A stretch of DNA of 64,000 nt, from NCBI RefSeq assembly GCF_030814995.1, contig NZ_JAUSVX010000008.1:248001-312000 (forward strand), read 5' to 3'. The translations under genes were made by a program, and so were the position numbers. Each line of letters opens with the position of its first letter. The first letter of the stretch is position 1. Of this stretch, positions 42,456 through 51,367 are shown piece after piece. Below the pieces are notes generated by a model, which saw only the letters and a list, made by a program, of their open reading frames with translations, made no database searches and was not told where the DNA came from. This stretch comes from Labrys wisconsinensis. Lineage in GTDB: Bacteria; Pseudomonadota; Alphaproteobacteria; Rhizobiales; Labraceae.

Positions 42456-43094
42456 ATGTCAAGCGACCCAGCGCCCGATCCGACATCCGGTCCGCGCCCG
42501 CGCCGCCGCCTGTCGCGGGAGGAGCGCCGACGCCAGCTCCTGGACGTCGCCTGGCGCCTGATCCGCGAGGAGGGGACGCAGGCCCTGACGCTCGGACGGC
42601 TGGCGGAGCGGGCCGGGATCGCAAAGCCGGTCGTCTACGACCATTTCGACACGCGGGCGGGGCTGCTGGCGGTGCTGTATCAGGCGTTCGACGCGCGCCA
42701 GACCGCGCTGATGGACGCGGCGTTGCGGCAGAGCGAGCCGACCTTGCCGGGCAGGGCGGGGGTCATCGCATCCTCCTATGTCGATTGCGTCTTGCTCCAG
42801 GGCCGCGAGATCCCCGACGTCATCGCGGCCCTGGCCGGTTCGCCGGAGCTCGAGACGATCAAGCGCGCCTATCAGCTCGCCTTCATCGAGAAATGCCGGA
42901 GCGTGCTCGCGCCCTTCGCCGGGGCGCATGCCATCACCGCGGCCGGCCTGTGGGCGATGCTGGGGGCGGCAGACGCCCTGTCTCACGCCGCCGCAATCGG
43001 AGAGATCACGGCCGTGCAGGCAAAGGACGAGCTTTTCGAAACCATCGTCGCGATGGTCGGCAGGAGCGCGGGGCGAGGCGGCGCTGCCGGATGA
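42456..43094 (+). CDS. TetR-family transcriptional regulator
   Basis: The protein has 212 residues. The HTH is in RRQLLDVAWRLIREEGTQALTLGRLAERAGIAKPVVYDHFDTRAGLLAVLY. The C-terminal ligand domain is unremarkable. ATG 42456 directly follows the 37-bp dyad, which supports this start and autoregulation. It probably represses the quinone reductase gene. Confidence 0.9.
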   Translation: MSSDPAPDPTSGPRPRRRLSREERRRQLLDVAWRLIREEGTQALTLGRLAERAGIAKPVVYDHFDTRAGLLAVLYQAFDARQTALMDAALRQSEPTLPGRAGVIASSYVDCVLLQGREIPDVIAALAGSPELETIKRAYQLAFIEKCRSVLAPFAGAHAITAAGLWAMLGAADALSHAAAIGEITAVQAKDELFETIVAMVGRSAGRGGAAG

Positions 43095-43164
43095 AACGGG
43101 CTTGCCGAGCCCGCTGCCGCACTCGATATGAGGGGGCGGCAGGCATTCGCCGGGAGAGCCGACC

Positions 43165-43455
43165 ATGAGGAGGGGCAACGACGATCCACTGCCGGCCGTC
43201 CTGGTCCTCGCGATCGTCCTCGTCGGCTTCGGCGGGCTGGTCGCCCTGGACGCCCGGACGGGCCTGGTGAGCCGCGCATGGCTGCCGCTGTTCTGGGGCG
43301 CCGTGCTTCTTGCCGCCATCCTGATCCAGGTCCGCGCCTGGAAGGCGCGCGCGAGCCGCGTCGCGATGCGGAAGATCGAGGCCCGGAGCTTGTATGGCCT
43401 GCTGCCGGAACGGCTGCGGGAATGGCTCTTTCCCTCAGGAAGCGTCGGGGAATAA
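43165..43455 (+). CDS. Small membrane protein, unknown
   Basis: The protein has 96 residues. Two transmembrane helices are visible (~9-29, LPAVLVLAIVLVGFGGLVAL; ~39-58, WLPLFWGAVLLAAILIQV), followed by a basic tail (WKARASRVAMRKIEARSLYGLLPERLREWLF). I do not recognise the family. It follows the TetR gene by 70 bp in the same direction. Confidence 0.6.
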   Translation: MRRGNDDPLPAVLVLAIVLVGFGGLVALDARTGLVSRAWLPLFWGAVLLAAILIQVRAWKARASRVAMRKIEARSLYGLLPERLREWLFPSGSVGE

Positions 43456-43529
43456 GTGAATCGAGGTCGAGCACGGCTCGCTGTGGGGCGAGACGCAGTG
43501 TCCGACGAGCAGAGCTCGACGCTGCGGTC

Positions 43530-43674
43530 TTCCCTCCCCCTTGCGGGGAGGGATAAAGGGTGGGGGTCGTACAGAACGAGGCGGATCGGGTGACAAAGGG
43601 CACTCTGTGACGTGCGTTGCGCCCTATCCTGATTGACCCCCACCCCTTGCCCCTCCCCGCAAGGGGGAGGGGAA
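43530..43674. repeat. Long imperfect inverted repeat in a 401-bp gene-free gap
   Basis: Arms 43530-43568 and ~43635-43674 are imperfect reverse complements of about 40 bp (CCCTCCCCCTTGCGGGGAGG matched by CCTCCCCGCAAGGGGGAGG). They flank a ~66-bp loop. Each arm can also fold alone. Such C/G-run elements are common between alphaproteobacterial genes. Nothing else in 43456-43856 looks functional except the likely ubiA promoter near its end. Confidence 0.65.
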
Positions 43675-43856
43675 CGGCTAGCGTCGCGTCAGAAGCACTT
43701 ATTGCCAAACAAGTCCCAAAGCGTCGATGCACGGATCGGAGGATTGCGGGCCGCCGCTTCTTGTCGCACCCGCTCCCATCCGCGATGTCGCAAAAGTCTG
43801 CGGTAAGACTGTCGCAGCAGTCGGGACATTGGCGACGCGGAATTTTGGAGGCCGTG

Positions 43857-44771
43857 ATGACCACTTTGAGCCGCCCGGACCTCAGCGACATTCATCCCGG
43901 CGATTGGGTGGATCGCCGGTTGCCGGCGGCATGGCGGCCCTACACACGTCTGGCCCGGCTGGATCGCCCGGTGGGACTGTGGCTGACGCTCTTTCCCTGT
44001 TGGGCCGCGCTCGTCCAGGCATCGCACGGCTTTCCCGACCTTCGGGAACTGGCTGTCTTCTCGCTGGGCGCTCTGCTGATGAGGAGTGCCGGTGCCACGG
44101 TCAACGACATCGCCGATCGAAAGTTCGACGGCCACGTCGAGCGGACCCGCTTCCGACCCTTGGCAAGCGGACAGATCGGCCCTTGGCGGGCCCTGGTCTT
44201 TCTGGCTGCTCAGCTTGCCCTGGCAGCTTGGCTCCTGCTTTTCCTCGCCCCCACCACGCGCCTGGTCGCGATGTGCGTTCTGCCGCTCGTGCTCGTCTAT
44301 CCGCTCTGCAAGCGTTTCACCCATTGGCCCCAGGCCGTCCTCGGCGCCGCCTTCAATTGGGGGATGCTGATGGCGTGGGCGGAGGTTGCAGGGCATATCC
44401 CTACCGGAGCCGTGCTGATGTGGGCCGGCGCCATCGCATGGCAGATCGGATACGATACCGTCTATGCCTATGTCGACGTGAAGGACGATACCCGACTCGG
44501 CCTGAAATCGACGGCAATCCTGTTCGGCCGGCACGGCAGGAGCTGCATCGGCCTGTTCTACGCCTTGACGGTCGGAGCGTGGTCGCTCGGGGGCTGGCTG
44601 CTCGGCATGTCGCTGCCTTACGCCGCGGGCATGGTGGTGATCGCCGCGCACCTTGCCTGGCAGACCCGGCGGATAGACCTTGCCCGCCCGGAGGTGAATT
44701 TCCGCCTGTTCCTGGCGAATATCCTGACCGGGGCGCTGCTGGCGGGCGCGGCCCTTGCAGGAACCTGGTGA
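43857..44771 (+). CDS. ubiA: 4-hydroxybenzoate polyprenyltransferase UbiA
   Basis: The protein has 304 residues with about eight transmembrane helices. The first Asp-rich motif is NDIADRKFDGHVERT (~83-97), and the second is YAYVDVKDDTRLGLKSTA. RPVGLWLTLFPCWAALVQAS is typical. It prenylates 4-hydroxybenzoate in ubiquinone synthesis. The start was chosen because the frame upstream is repeat-like and TTGGAGG lies just ahead. It is visibly less GC-rich than most neighbours. Confidence 0.92.
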   Translation: MTTLSRPDLSDIHPGDWVDRRLPAAWRPYTRLARLDRPVGLWLTLFPCWAALVQASHGFPDLRELAVFSLGALLMRSAGATVNDIADRKFDGHVERTRFRPLASGQIGPWRALVFLAAQLALAAWLLLFLAPTTRLVAMCVLPLVLVYPLCKRFTHWPQAVLGAAFNWGMLMAWAEVAGHIPTGAVLMWAGAIAWQIGYDTVYAYVDVKDDTRLGLKSTAILFGRHGRSCIGLFYALTVGAWSLGGWLLGMSLPYAAGMVVIAAHLAWQTRRIDLARPEVNFRLFLANILTGALLAGAALAGTW

Positions 44772-45003
44772 GCGAAACCAATCCGTGGCGAAAGTCTTGC
44801 CCGACGATCGTTGGAATGACCCGCGTGTTGCATTGACAATATCGAGAAGGGATTTAGTCTTCGGGTCGGCCTGTGCAGCCTGCCGCTCGCGCCAATTTTG
44901 GTCCGGTGAATGCACGTATATGAGATTGGGTTCGACTTCCAGCTTTGGGCAGTCGGTCAGCAACGCGAGCACTGACACTTGGACTGCGCTCAAAGGAACT
45001 GGA

Positions 45004-45525
45004 ATGTTCAGCACCCTTGGTATCAAAAGCATGGCGAAGGCCCTGCGACAAGCCCTCAGTGCCCGCAAAGTCGAGCTGTCTCACAGCGACTGCCTCGAGC
45101 TGATCGCAAGACAGTTCGGCATGAAGGATTGGAATGAGCTTGCTGCCGCCCTCGGGCAGAAAGCGGCTGACAAGCCCCTCGTTTTCTCGATTGCCGGCGA
45201 GGAAATGAAGCTTCATAGAACGACGGAAAAACTGGATGTGAACGACACGGACTTGTCAGGATCCACGTTCAACGACGCCAATCTCTCGGGATCGACGTTC
45301 AACCAGATCAATTTTTCGGGTGCCAGGTTCAACGACAGCAATATGAGCGGATGGTACGTGAACGACGTCAATCTGTCGGGCTCACGGTTTCAAAACATCA
45401 ACCTGTCCGGGGTCGCCTTCTCCAAATGTCGGTTGACGGGCGCCACGTTGGACGGCGTGCCGCTCGAAGACATTGTCGAGCTTTATAAGGGAACGCGAAA
45501 CTCCTATGGTGAATCGACGGCGTAG
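45004..45525 (+). CDS. Glyoxalase-related N-domain fused to pentapeptide-like repeats
   Basis: The protein has 173 residues. Residues ~8-50 (MAKALRQALSARKVELSHSDCLELIARQFGMKDWNELAAAL) match the small helical domain often attached to glyoxalase proteins. Residues ~75-145 are pentapeptide-type repeats with 10-residue period (LSGSTFNDAN, LSGSTFNQIN, FSGARFNDSN, MSGWYVNDVN, LSGSRFQNIN, LSGVAF). No glyoxalase barrel is present. AAAGGA precedes ATG 45004. The gene is A/T-richer than average. Function unknown. Confidence 0.75.
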   Translation: MFSTLGIKSMAKALRQALSARKVELSHSDCLELIARQFGMKDWNELAAALGQKAADKPLVFSIAGEEMKLHRTTEKLDVNDTDLSGSTFNDANLSGSTFNQINFSGARFNDSNMSGWYVNDVNLSGSRFQNINLSGVAFSKCRLTGATLDGVPLEDIVELYKGTRNSYGESTA

Positions 45526-45636
45526 GGCTGGCCGGGCCGGCCTCTTCCGGCCTTGCACAGGCTGCGTCTCAGGCCGTAGTGAACGCGATGCGGGGCTGCG
45601 GCGTCGTGCCGACCAGCCCTCGAACGGATCCTCGCC

Positions 45637-46404
45637 GTGACCCCCGATATCCTCGCCAAGGCCTTCTCGCTGATCGCACTCGAAGCGGGAGAGCTGATCA
45701 TGCGCTTCTATGAAGGAGGCGCCGAGGTCCGGCTCAAGGACGATCGCTCGCCGGTGACGCAGGCCGACGAGCGCGCCGAGACGCTGATCCTGGAGAGGCT
45801 GAAGACGGTGCTCCCCGACGTCCCCGTCGTCGCCGAGGAGAGCGTGTGCCGGGGCGAGGTGCCTGATCTGGGCGAGCGCTACGTCCTGGTCGATCCACTG
45901 GACGGCACCAAGGAATTCCTCGGCCGCAATGGCGAGTTCACGGTCAACATCGCCCTCATCGAGGCGGGCCGGCCGGTGGCCGGCTGCGTCTACGCGCCGG
46001 CGGTGGGCGTGCTCTATGCCGGCGGCACCCGTGCCTGGCGCAGCGCCGAGGGCGTGGAGACGCGGCTGCGCACCCGGCCCTATCCGGCGCAGGGGCTGAC
46101 GGCGCTGTGCAGCCGCTCCCATCCCGACCCCGGGAGCGAGGCGTTCCTCGCCGCCTTTCCCATTGCCGAGCGGCGCGAGGCCGGGTCGTCGCTGAAGTTC
46201 TGCCGGGTGGCCGAGGGCGAGGCGGACGTCTATCCGCGCTTCGGCCCGACCATGGAGTGGGACGTGGCGGCCGGCCATGCCGTGCTGGCCGCGGCCGGCG
46301 GCACGGTGGTGGCGCCGGACGGCTCGCCCTTCCCCTACCGGCGGGGCGAGACCGGGTTCCGCAACGGGGCCTTCGTCGCCTGGGGGCGCTCGCCGCTCAA
46401 TTGA
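45637..46404 (+). CDS. cysQ: 3'(2'),5'-bisphosphate nucleotidase CysQ
   Basis: This is a 255-residue member of the inositol-monophosphatase superfamily. Metal motifs are VVAEES (Glu), LVDPLDGTKEFLGRNGEFTVNIALIE (DPLDGTKEF is CysQ-like) and MEWDVAAGHAVLAAAGG. It removes the 3'-phosphate of PAP formed in sulfate assimilation. GTG 45637 is used as start (the M residue); there is no nearby ATG with a better fit. Confidence 0.9.
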   Translation: MTPDILAKAFSLIALEAGELIMRFYEGGAEVRLKDDRSPVTQADERAETLILERLKTVLPDVPVVAEESVCRGEVPDLGERYVLVDPLDGTKEFLGRNGEFTVNIALIEAGRPVAGCVYAPAVGVLYAGGTRAWRSAEGVETRLRTRPYPAQGLTALCSRSHPDPGSEAFLAAFPIAERREAGSSLKFCRVAEGEADVYPRFGPTMEWDVAAGHAVLAAAGGTVVAPDGSPFPYRRGETGFRNGAFVAWGRSPLN

Positions 46405-46483
46405 TGCCCTCGGCTCCGGCCTCCGACCGGTGCCGAGTGGGCGCGATGACGGAGCGCGGCGCGGGGCTCGATCCTTGGCGGGA

Positions 46484-47011
46484 TCAGCGCATCAGGCCGG
46501 CCTCGAGCGCCGGCCAGGCGGCTTCGGCTGTGGCGGCCCGTCGCGGCGAGGTGAGGAAATCGTCCCGGCTGGCGCCGTCGCGAAAGAGATAGAGCCGCTC
46601 GCCGGCAATGGCGAAGACGCGGGGATCGCCGGCCGCGGCCACGCCCCGGCCGACCGCGCCGGCGTCGTAGCCGCCGAAGGCCGGGGCGAAGACGCCGGGA
46701 TCGGCGGCGAAGGCCGCCATGTTGCCCTCGTTGGCGAAGCGCCAGGCGGCACCGTTCCAGACGAGCTGGAAGTCGGCCGAGCCGGCGACGGGGCGGCCGG
46801 CGGCGAAATAGGCCACCGGATCATAGCCGCCGATCGCCACGCCGGAGATCCTGTCCGTGACGATGCGCTCGGTGAGCCCGACCTCGCCGAGGGCGATGCC
46901 GTCGAGCTGCAATGTCCCGGCCGACGCGCCGGCAAGCCCGCCGAGGCCGAGGGCCAGCGCCGCGAGCGTCGGGACGATGCGGCGTGCGAGACGGAAGCGA
47001 AAATCGGTCAA
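46484..47011 (-). CDS. Secreted YHS-domain protein
   Basis: The protein has about 175 residues. After a signal-like segment (RLARRIVPTLAALALGLGGLAGASAG) comes AIGGYDPVAYFAAGRPVAGSADFQLVWNGAAWRFANEGNMAAFAADP. This is the YHS-like motif of many periplasmic proteins that may bind metals. TTG 47011 was chosen because the frame further up to ATG 47104 has non-coding-like codon use and no Shine-Dalgarno. It converges with cysQ and diverges from the EipA-like gene. Confidence 0.75.
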   Translation of the reverse strand: MTDFRFRLARRIVPTLAALALGLGGLAGASAGTLQLDGIALGEVGLTERIVTDRISGVAIGGYDPVAYFAAGRPVAGSADFQLVWNGAAWRFANEGNMAAFAADPGVFAPAFGGYDAGAVGRGVAAAGDPRVFAIAGERLYLFRDGASRDDFLTSPRRAATAEAAWPALEAGLMR

Positions 47012-47093
47012 GGCCTTAGTTCCGTACAAATCGGCGGGATCAATCGTTTGGTGAAGGAGCCGTTGCCGCGGCCCAGGCTCGTGTGGTGTTTCG

Positions 47094-47135
47094 TTAACCT
47101 GCATGGGCGAAAAGTCGGGTTAGAAAATTGTCTAA
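47094..47135. promoter_or_regulatory. CtrA-half-site-like motif and dyad upstream of eipA
   Basis: TTAACC at 47094-47099 matches the first six bases of the CtrA half-site. TTAGA-N6-TCTAA (47120-47135) is a 5-bp dyad. Both lie within 125 bp of the eipA start in an A/T-rich stretch. eipA is reported to be activated directly by CtrA in Brucella. Whether these are the sites is inference. Confidence 0.4.
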
Positions 47136-47214
47136 AATTGCAGGGATCGCGTCGGAACAGCAGCGAGGAGCCCGCACGCATCTGGAAAGACCAACGGAAA
47201 GAAGGGTTTCATCC

Positions 47215-47799
47215 ATGACGCCAAAGTTCCGCGCCATCGTCTTTGCCGTCGCCGCCGTGCTGCTCGGCGCGTCGCAGACCGGGGCCGCACTGGCCTCGGA
47301 CGTCAACGAACGGCCCGAGAAGATCTCGTCGAGCGAGCTGGTCGCCTCCGGTCACCGCTTCTTCGGCAACATGTCCCGCGACCTCGCCATGGCGATCCAG
47401 CAGGCGGTGAGCCGCTGGGGCGAGCCCAACGGCTACATCCTGGGCGAGGAGGGCTCCGGCGCCTTCTTCGCCGGCCTGCGCTACGGCGAGGGCACCATGT
47501 TCACCCGCAATGCCGGTGACCAGAAGGTCTATTGGCAAGGTCCCTCCCTCGGCTGGGACTTCGGCGGCGACGGCGCGCGCACCATGATGCTGGTCTACAA
47601 CATGCCGCGCAGGGACGCGATCTATGCCCGCTTCGCCGGGCTGGCCGGCTCGGCCTATGTGGTCGGCGGCGTCGGCATGACCGCGCTGATGTGGGACGAC
47701 ATGGTGGTCGTGCCGATCAAGACGGGCGTCGGCGCCCGGCTCGGCGTCAATCTCGGCTATCTCAAGTTCACCTCGCAGGCGACCTGGAATCCGCTGTGA
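47215..47799 (+). CDS. eipA: EipA-like periplasmic envelope protein (DUF1134)
   Basis: The protein has 194 residues. A signal peptide (residues 1-27, FRAIVFAVAAVLLGASQTGAA) leads to the conserved core. The core includes SRDLAMAIQQAVSRWGEPNGYILGEEGSGAFFAGLRYGEG, KVYWQGPSLGWDFGGDGART and VNLGYLKFTSQATWNPL. This is near-diagnostic of DUF1134/EipA, a small beta-barrel protein needed for envelope stress resistance in Brucella. GAAGGG precedes ATG 47215. Confidence 0.9.
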   Translation: MTPKFRAIVFAVAAVLLGASQTGAALASDVNERPEKISSSELVASGHRFFGNMSRDLAMAIQQAVSRWGEPNGYILGEEGSGAFFAGLRYGEGTMFTRNAGDQKVYWQGPSLGWDFGGDGARTMMLVYNMPRRDAIYARFAGLAGSAYVVGGVGMTALMWDDMVVVPIKTGVGARLGVNLGYLKFTSQATWNPL

Positions 47800-47936
47800 G
47801 GCGGCCGGGTCGGCGCTTGGTTACCAAATCGTTGATTTTACGCCGCAGGTGCGGCGCGGAGCGTGCGACATCCCTTTGAGGGGCGTGTCGCGCGTGCCAT
47901 ATAGAGGGCAGGCGACGCTGGAGCTCTGATCGCCCC

Positions 47937-49169
47937 TTGCTGGACTACGCCATCTTCTTCGCGCTCGGCTGCCTGGTCGCAGGGCTCGTCGCCTTCGCGG
48001 CGCTGCCGGCGGTATGGGCGCGGGCGCTGCGCCTGACCAGGCGCCAGCTCGAGACCGCCATCCCGATCTCGATGGCGGAGGTGCGGGCCGGGCGCGACCA
48101 GGTGCGGGCCGAAGCGGCGATCGAGCAGCGCCGGATCGAGGCCCGGTTCGAGGCCGAGCGCGAGCGCCGCCATGCCGTGATGGCCGATAACGGCCGCCAG
48201 AGCGAGATCATCCGGCGCCTGACGGCGGACGGGGAAGCCAAGCTCGAGCGGTTGCGCGCGCTGGAAGGCGCGGCCGCCGGCGCCCAGGCCGAGCTGTCGG
48301 AGCGCCAGGGCGAGATCGACGCGCTGCGCACCGAGCTCGCCGCCGCCCATGTCGCCGCCGCGGCCGGCGATCAGACCACCGACGGCCTGAGGCGCGACCT
48401 CGACCTCGCCCGCATGGAGGTCGACGGCCTGCATGTCGAGATCATCGCCCTGCGGACCAAGCTCGGCACCGCGGAGGACGATCTGGCGCAGGGCCGGCGC
48501 GAGGTCGCCGCGCTCACCGAAGCCGGTGTCGAGCGCGAGAGCCGCCTGGCGCTGCAGGCCGCCGAGCTCGCCAGCAAGGAGGCCTCGGCCGCCTCGCTGG
48601 GCGGACGCCTCGCCCGGCTCGAGCAGCACCTTGCCGAGAAGACGGCCGAGGCCGGGCATGCCGAGACGGCGCTGGCGGCGCTGGAGACCCGGCTCGCCGC
48701 CACGACCGAGGATCTGCGTCGCCGCGACGCGGCGCTGGCCGAGCGCGACGGGAAGCTCGCCTTCGTCGCCGGCCGGGAGGCCGAGTTCACCGGCGAGATC
48801 GCCCACCTGAAGGCGGAGGCGCAGCGCACGGCGGCGGACCTGGCGCGCGGCACCGAGAGGCTGCGCACCGACCGTCGGTCGCTGGAGGCACGGCTGGAGG
48901 AGGCGCGGGCCGAGCAGGCGCGCCTCAAGACGGAGGCGGCCGAGCTCAGGCGCGAGGCCCGCGACGGCTGGCAGGCGATCGAGCACGAGAACCAGGTGCT
49001 GCGGGTCGAGCTCGCCCGCCTCGCCGCCGAGATCGCCCGGGAGACGGGACGGGGCGAAGGCGTCCCGCTGGCGGCCGCCGGCCTCGCGGCAGCCAATGAC
49101 GATCTCGACGACCGCCTGCGCGGGCTCCTGGCGAAAGCGCCGGTGCCCAGCGATGCGCCGCCGGTCTGA
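47937..49169 (+). CDS. Membrane-anchored coiled-coil protein
   Basis: The protein has 410 residues. One N-terminal membrane helix (YAIFFALGCLVAGLVAFAALPAVW) is followed by LRLTRRQLETAIPISMAEVRAGRDQVRAEAAIEQRR and ~330 residues of Ala/Glu/Arg-rich heptads, so a long cytoplasmic or periplasmic coiled coil. The lead segment is conserved in Hyphomicrobiales proteins of unknown function. It begins with TTG at 47937. It may act as an envelope-spacing or scaffold protein. Confidence 0.75.
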   Translation: MLDYAIFFALGCLVAGLVAFAALPAVWARALRLTRRQLETAIPISMAEVRAGRDQVRAEAAIEQRRIEARFEAERERRHAVMADNGRQSEIIRRLTADGEAKLERLRALEGAAAGAQAELSERQGEIDALRTELAAAHVAAAAGDQTTDGLRRDLDLARMEVDGLHVEIIALRTKLGTAEDDLAQGRREVAALTEAGVERESRLALQAAELASKEASAASLGGRLARLEQHLAEKTAEAGHAETALAALETRLAATTEDLRRRDAALAERDGKLAFVAGREAEFTGEIAHLKAEAQRTAADLARGTERLRTDRRSLEARLEEARAEQARLKTEAAELRREARDGWQAIEHENQVLRVELARLAAEIARETGRGEGVPLAAAGLAAANDDLDDRLRGLLAKAPVPSDAPPV

Positions 49170-49249
49170 GAGACCGTCAGCGGGCCCAAGCAGGGTCTCC
49201 CGAACCTGCTTGCACTTGGCAGTCTGAGCATTCGTGGCTGGAGCCACGA
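49162..49249. terminator. Three stem-loops between convergent genes
   Basis: CGGTCT/AGACCG (49162-49176), CAAGCAGG/CCTGCTTG (49187-49212) and TCGTGGCT/AGCCACGA (49232-49249) lie in the 88 bp between two convergent stops. The first overlaps the coiled-coil gene's stop. No T-runs are seen, but the cluster probably ends transcription from both sides. Confidence 0.5.
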
Positions 49250-49257
49250 GAAGCTGC

Positions 49258-50160
49258 TCAGGCCAGCGCCATGGCGATCCGCGCTCCGAGGCGGGCATTG
49301 TTCTCCACCAGGGCGACATTGGCCTCGAGGCTGCGGCCTTCGGTGAGCTCGAGCATGCGCGACAGCAGGAAGGGCGTCAGCGCCTTGCCAGTGACCCCGA
49401 GCGCGTCGGCCTGCGCGATCGCCCCGTCGATCGCCGGATTGATCTCGGCGGCAGCAATCTCGTCGGCGGGCGGGATGGGATTGCCGACGAGCACGCCGCC
49501 GTCGAGCCGGAGCTCGCGCCGCGCCCGGATCAGGGCTGCGATCTCGCCGGGCGTGTCGAGGCGGATCGGCGCGGCGAGGCCGCTGCTGCGGCTCCAGAAG
49601 GCCGGGAATTCGTCCGTGCCGTAGCCGACCACCGGCACACCCAGCGTTTCCAGGGTCTCCAGCGTCTTGGGCAGGTCGAGAATGGCCTTGGCGCCGGCGC
49701 AGACCACGCAGACCGCGGTGCGCGCCAGCTCCTGCAGGTCGGCGGAGACGTCGTAGGTGCGCTCGGCGCCGCGATGCACGCCGCCGATGCCGCCGGTGGC
49801 GAAGACGGCGATGCCGGCGCGCTCGGCCGCGATCATCGTGGCGGCGACCGTGGTCGAGCCGTTCCTGCCGGAGGCGAGGGCATAGCCGAGATCCGCCCGG
49901 CTGAGCTTGAGGAAGCCGCCGGCGCGCCCGACGGCCTCGAGCGTGGCGTCCTCGACGCCGGCATGGATGACGCCGTCGAGCACGACGATGGTCGCCGGCT
50001 CCGCGCCTTCTTCGCGCACGGCGCGCTCGACGCGGCGCGCCGTCTCCACGTTCCGCGGCCAGGGCATGCCGTGGGTGATGATGGTCGATTCCAGCGCGAC
50101 CACCGGCCGGCCCGCTGCGAGGGCCGCCGCGACCGCCGGCGAATGGACGATGAGGCTCAT
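49258..50160 (-). CDS. psuG: Pseudouridine-5'-phosphate glycosidase PsuG
   Basis: The protein has 300 residues. ALESTIITHGMPWPRNVETAR, GRNGSTTVAATMIAAERAGIAVFATGGIGGVHRG and NPIPPADEIAAAEI are signatures of the PsuG/IndA family. The enzyme splits pseudouridine-5'-phosphate into uracil and ribose-5-phosphate. Its usual partner kinase PsuK is not in the window. Start 50160 was set by family alignment. Confidence 0.92.
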   Translation of the reverse strand: MSLIVHSPAVAAALAAGRPVVALESTIITHGMPWPRNVETARRVERAVREEGAEPATIVVLDGVIHAGVEDATLEAVGRAGGFLKLSRADLGYALASGRNGSTTVAATMIAAERAGIAVFATGGIGGVHRGAERTYDVSADLQELARTAVCVVCAGAKAILDLPKTLETLETLGVPVVGYGTDEFPAFWSRSSGLAAPIRLDTPGEIAALIRARRELRLDGGVLVGNPIPPADEIAAAEINPAIDGAIAQADALGVTGKALTPFLLSRMLELTEGRSLEANVALVENNARLGARIAMALA

Positions 50161-50254
50161 GCGTCTTTCCGGATTGTTGCGCGCCGCGTCGGGCGGAAGC
50201 GGCTTTGCCGGATGCAATAGCGGCGCAGCGCCGGCTTGTCTTCCCCGATCCGAT

Positions 50255-50274
50255 GCGTCGGGTCTATCCGACGC
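50255..50274. repeat. Inverted repeat upstream of the transglycosylase gene
   Basis: GCGTCGG (50255-50261) and CCGACGC (50268-50274) form a 7-bp dyad in the 285-bp divergent gap between psuG and the transglycosylase. GATGCG is repeated nearby. It may be a regulatory or structural element; I see nothing else notable in the gap. Confidence 0.35.
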
Positions 50275-50445
50275 GTCCGATGCGACGCGCCGGTCCGCAT
50301 GGCCGGCCAGCGCGGTCCGGCCGCAACCTGCGGCAGGTCTGCAACGCTTGTGAGAAAGTTGAGCGAATGCGAAGCTGCGCCATATTTTGAGCCTGTGGGG
50401 CGGCTGTGCTTGCGCTTAATGAGCCGTCTTCCTGGGATCCTGATC

Positions 50446-51255
50446 ATGCGCCGTTCCGTTCTCTTCGCCTTCATCACCCTCCTGTCGGCTGCGCCGGCCG
50501 CCGCCGCGCAGTGCGGCCAGGACGCTAGCGGCTTTCCCGCCTGGCTCGAAGCCTTCAAGGGTGAGGCGACGAGCGCGGGCATCTCCCAGGCCACCGTCAC
50601 GGCGGCGTTCGACGGCGTGACCTACGATCCCAAGACGATCGGCTATGACCGCAACCAGAAGGTGTTCAAGCAGAGCTTCGAAGAGTTCTCCGGCCGCATG
50701 GTCAACGCCTACCGCATCAAGAAGGCGCAGGCGTTCATCGCCAAGAACCAGGCGCTGCTCGCGCGCATCGAGGAGCGCTTCGGCGTACCCGGGCCGGTCC
50801 TCACCGCGATCTGGGGCCTGGAGACCGATTTCGGCGCCAATATCGGCAATTTCCAGACCATCCGCTCCCTGGCGACGCTGGCCTATGACTGCCGCCGCTC
50901 GGACCGCTTCCACGACGAATTGATCAACGCGCTGAAGATCCTCGACGAGGGCGACATGCCGCCTTCGGCCCTGCGCGGCGCCTGGGCGGGCGAGCTCGGC
51001 CAGACCCAGTTCATGCCGAGCTCCTACATCAAGTTCGCCGTCGACTTCGACGGCGACGGCAAGCGCGACCTCCTGCACAGCGTGCCCGACGTGCTCGCCT
51101 CCACCGCCAACTATCTCAAGAGCTACGGCTGGGTCGCCGGCCAGCCCTGGGATCCCGGCACGGCCAATTTCGCCGTGATCAAGGAGTGGAACAAGAGCGA
51201 CATCTACGCCCGGACGATCGCGCTGCTGGCGAACCGCATCGCCGGCGAATCCTGA
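50446..51255 (+). CDS. Periplasmic lytic murein transglycosylase (MltB/SLT_2 type)
   Basis: The protein has 269 residues. Signal peptide ~1-21. FPAWLEAFKGEATSAGISQATVTAAFDGVTYDPKTIGYDRNQ is the MltB lead, and LTAIWGLETDFGANIGNF contains the catalytic Glu. GELGQTQFMPSSYIKFAVDFDGDGKRDL is the substrate-binding signature. It cleaves peptidoglycan to anhydromuropeptides. No peptidoglycan-binding domain follows, so this is the short form. ATG 50446 was preferred over 50419 because only it leads directly into a signal peptide. Confidence 0.9.
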   Translation: MRRSVLFAFITLLSAAPAAAAQCGQDASGFPAWLEAFKGEATSAGISQATVTAAFDGVTYDPKTIGYDRNQKVFKQSFEEFSGRMVNAYRIKKAQAFIAKNQALLARIEERFGVPGPVLTAIWGLETDFGANIGNFQTIRSLATLAYDCRRSDRFHDELINALKILDEGDMPPSALRGAWAGELGQTQFMPSSYIKFAVDFDGDGKRDLLHSVPDVLASTANYLKSYGWVAGQPWDPGTANFAVIKEWNKSDIYARTIALLANRIAGES

Positions 51256-51367
51256 CGCGACAGGCCGGGCGCGGCGTCGGCGGGGGAGGGCGGCATCTGC
51301 CCTCTGTCCCAGCGGAACGTCCCGTGCCAAAGTCCCGGTCCCCCGGTCTGCTGAACGGAGCTCCAGG

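Noticed and set aside
44755-45003. N-terminal extension of the pentapeptide-repeat gene back to 44755
   Set aside because: It overlaps the ubiA end, lacks a signal, and the conserved N-domain starts right after ATG 45004, which has AAAGGA upstream.
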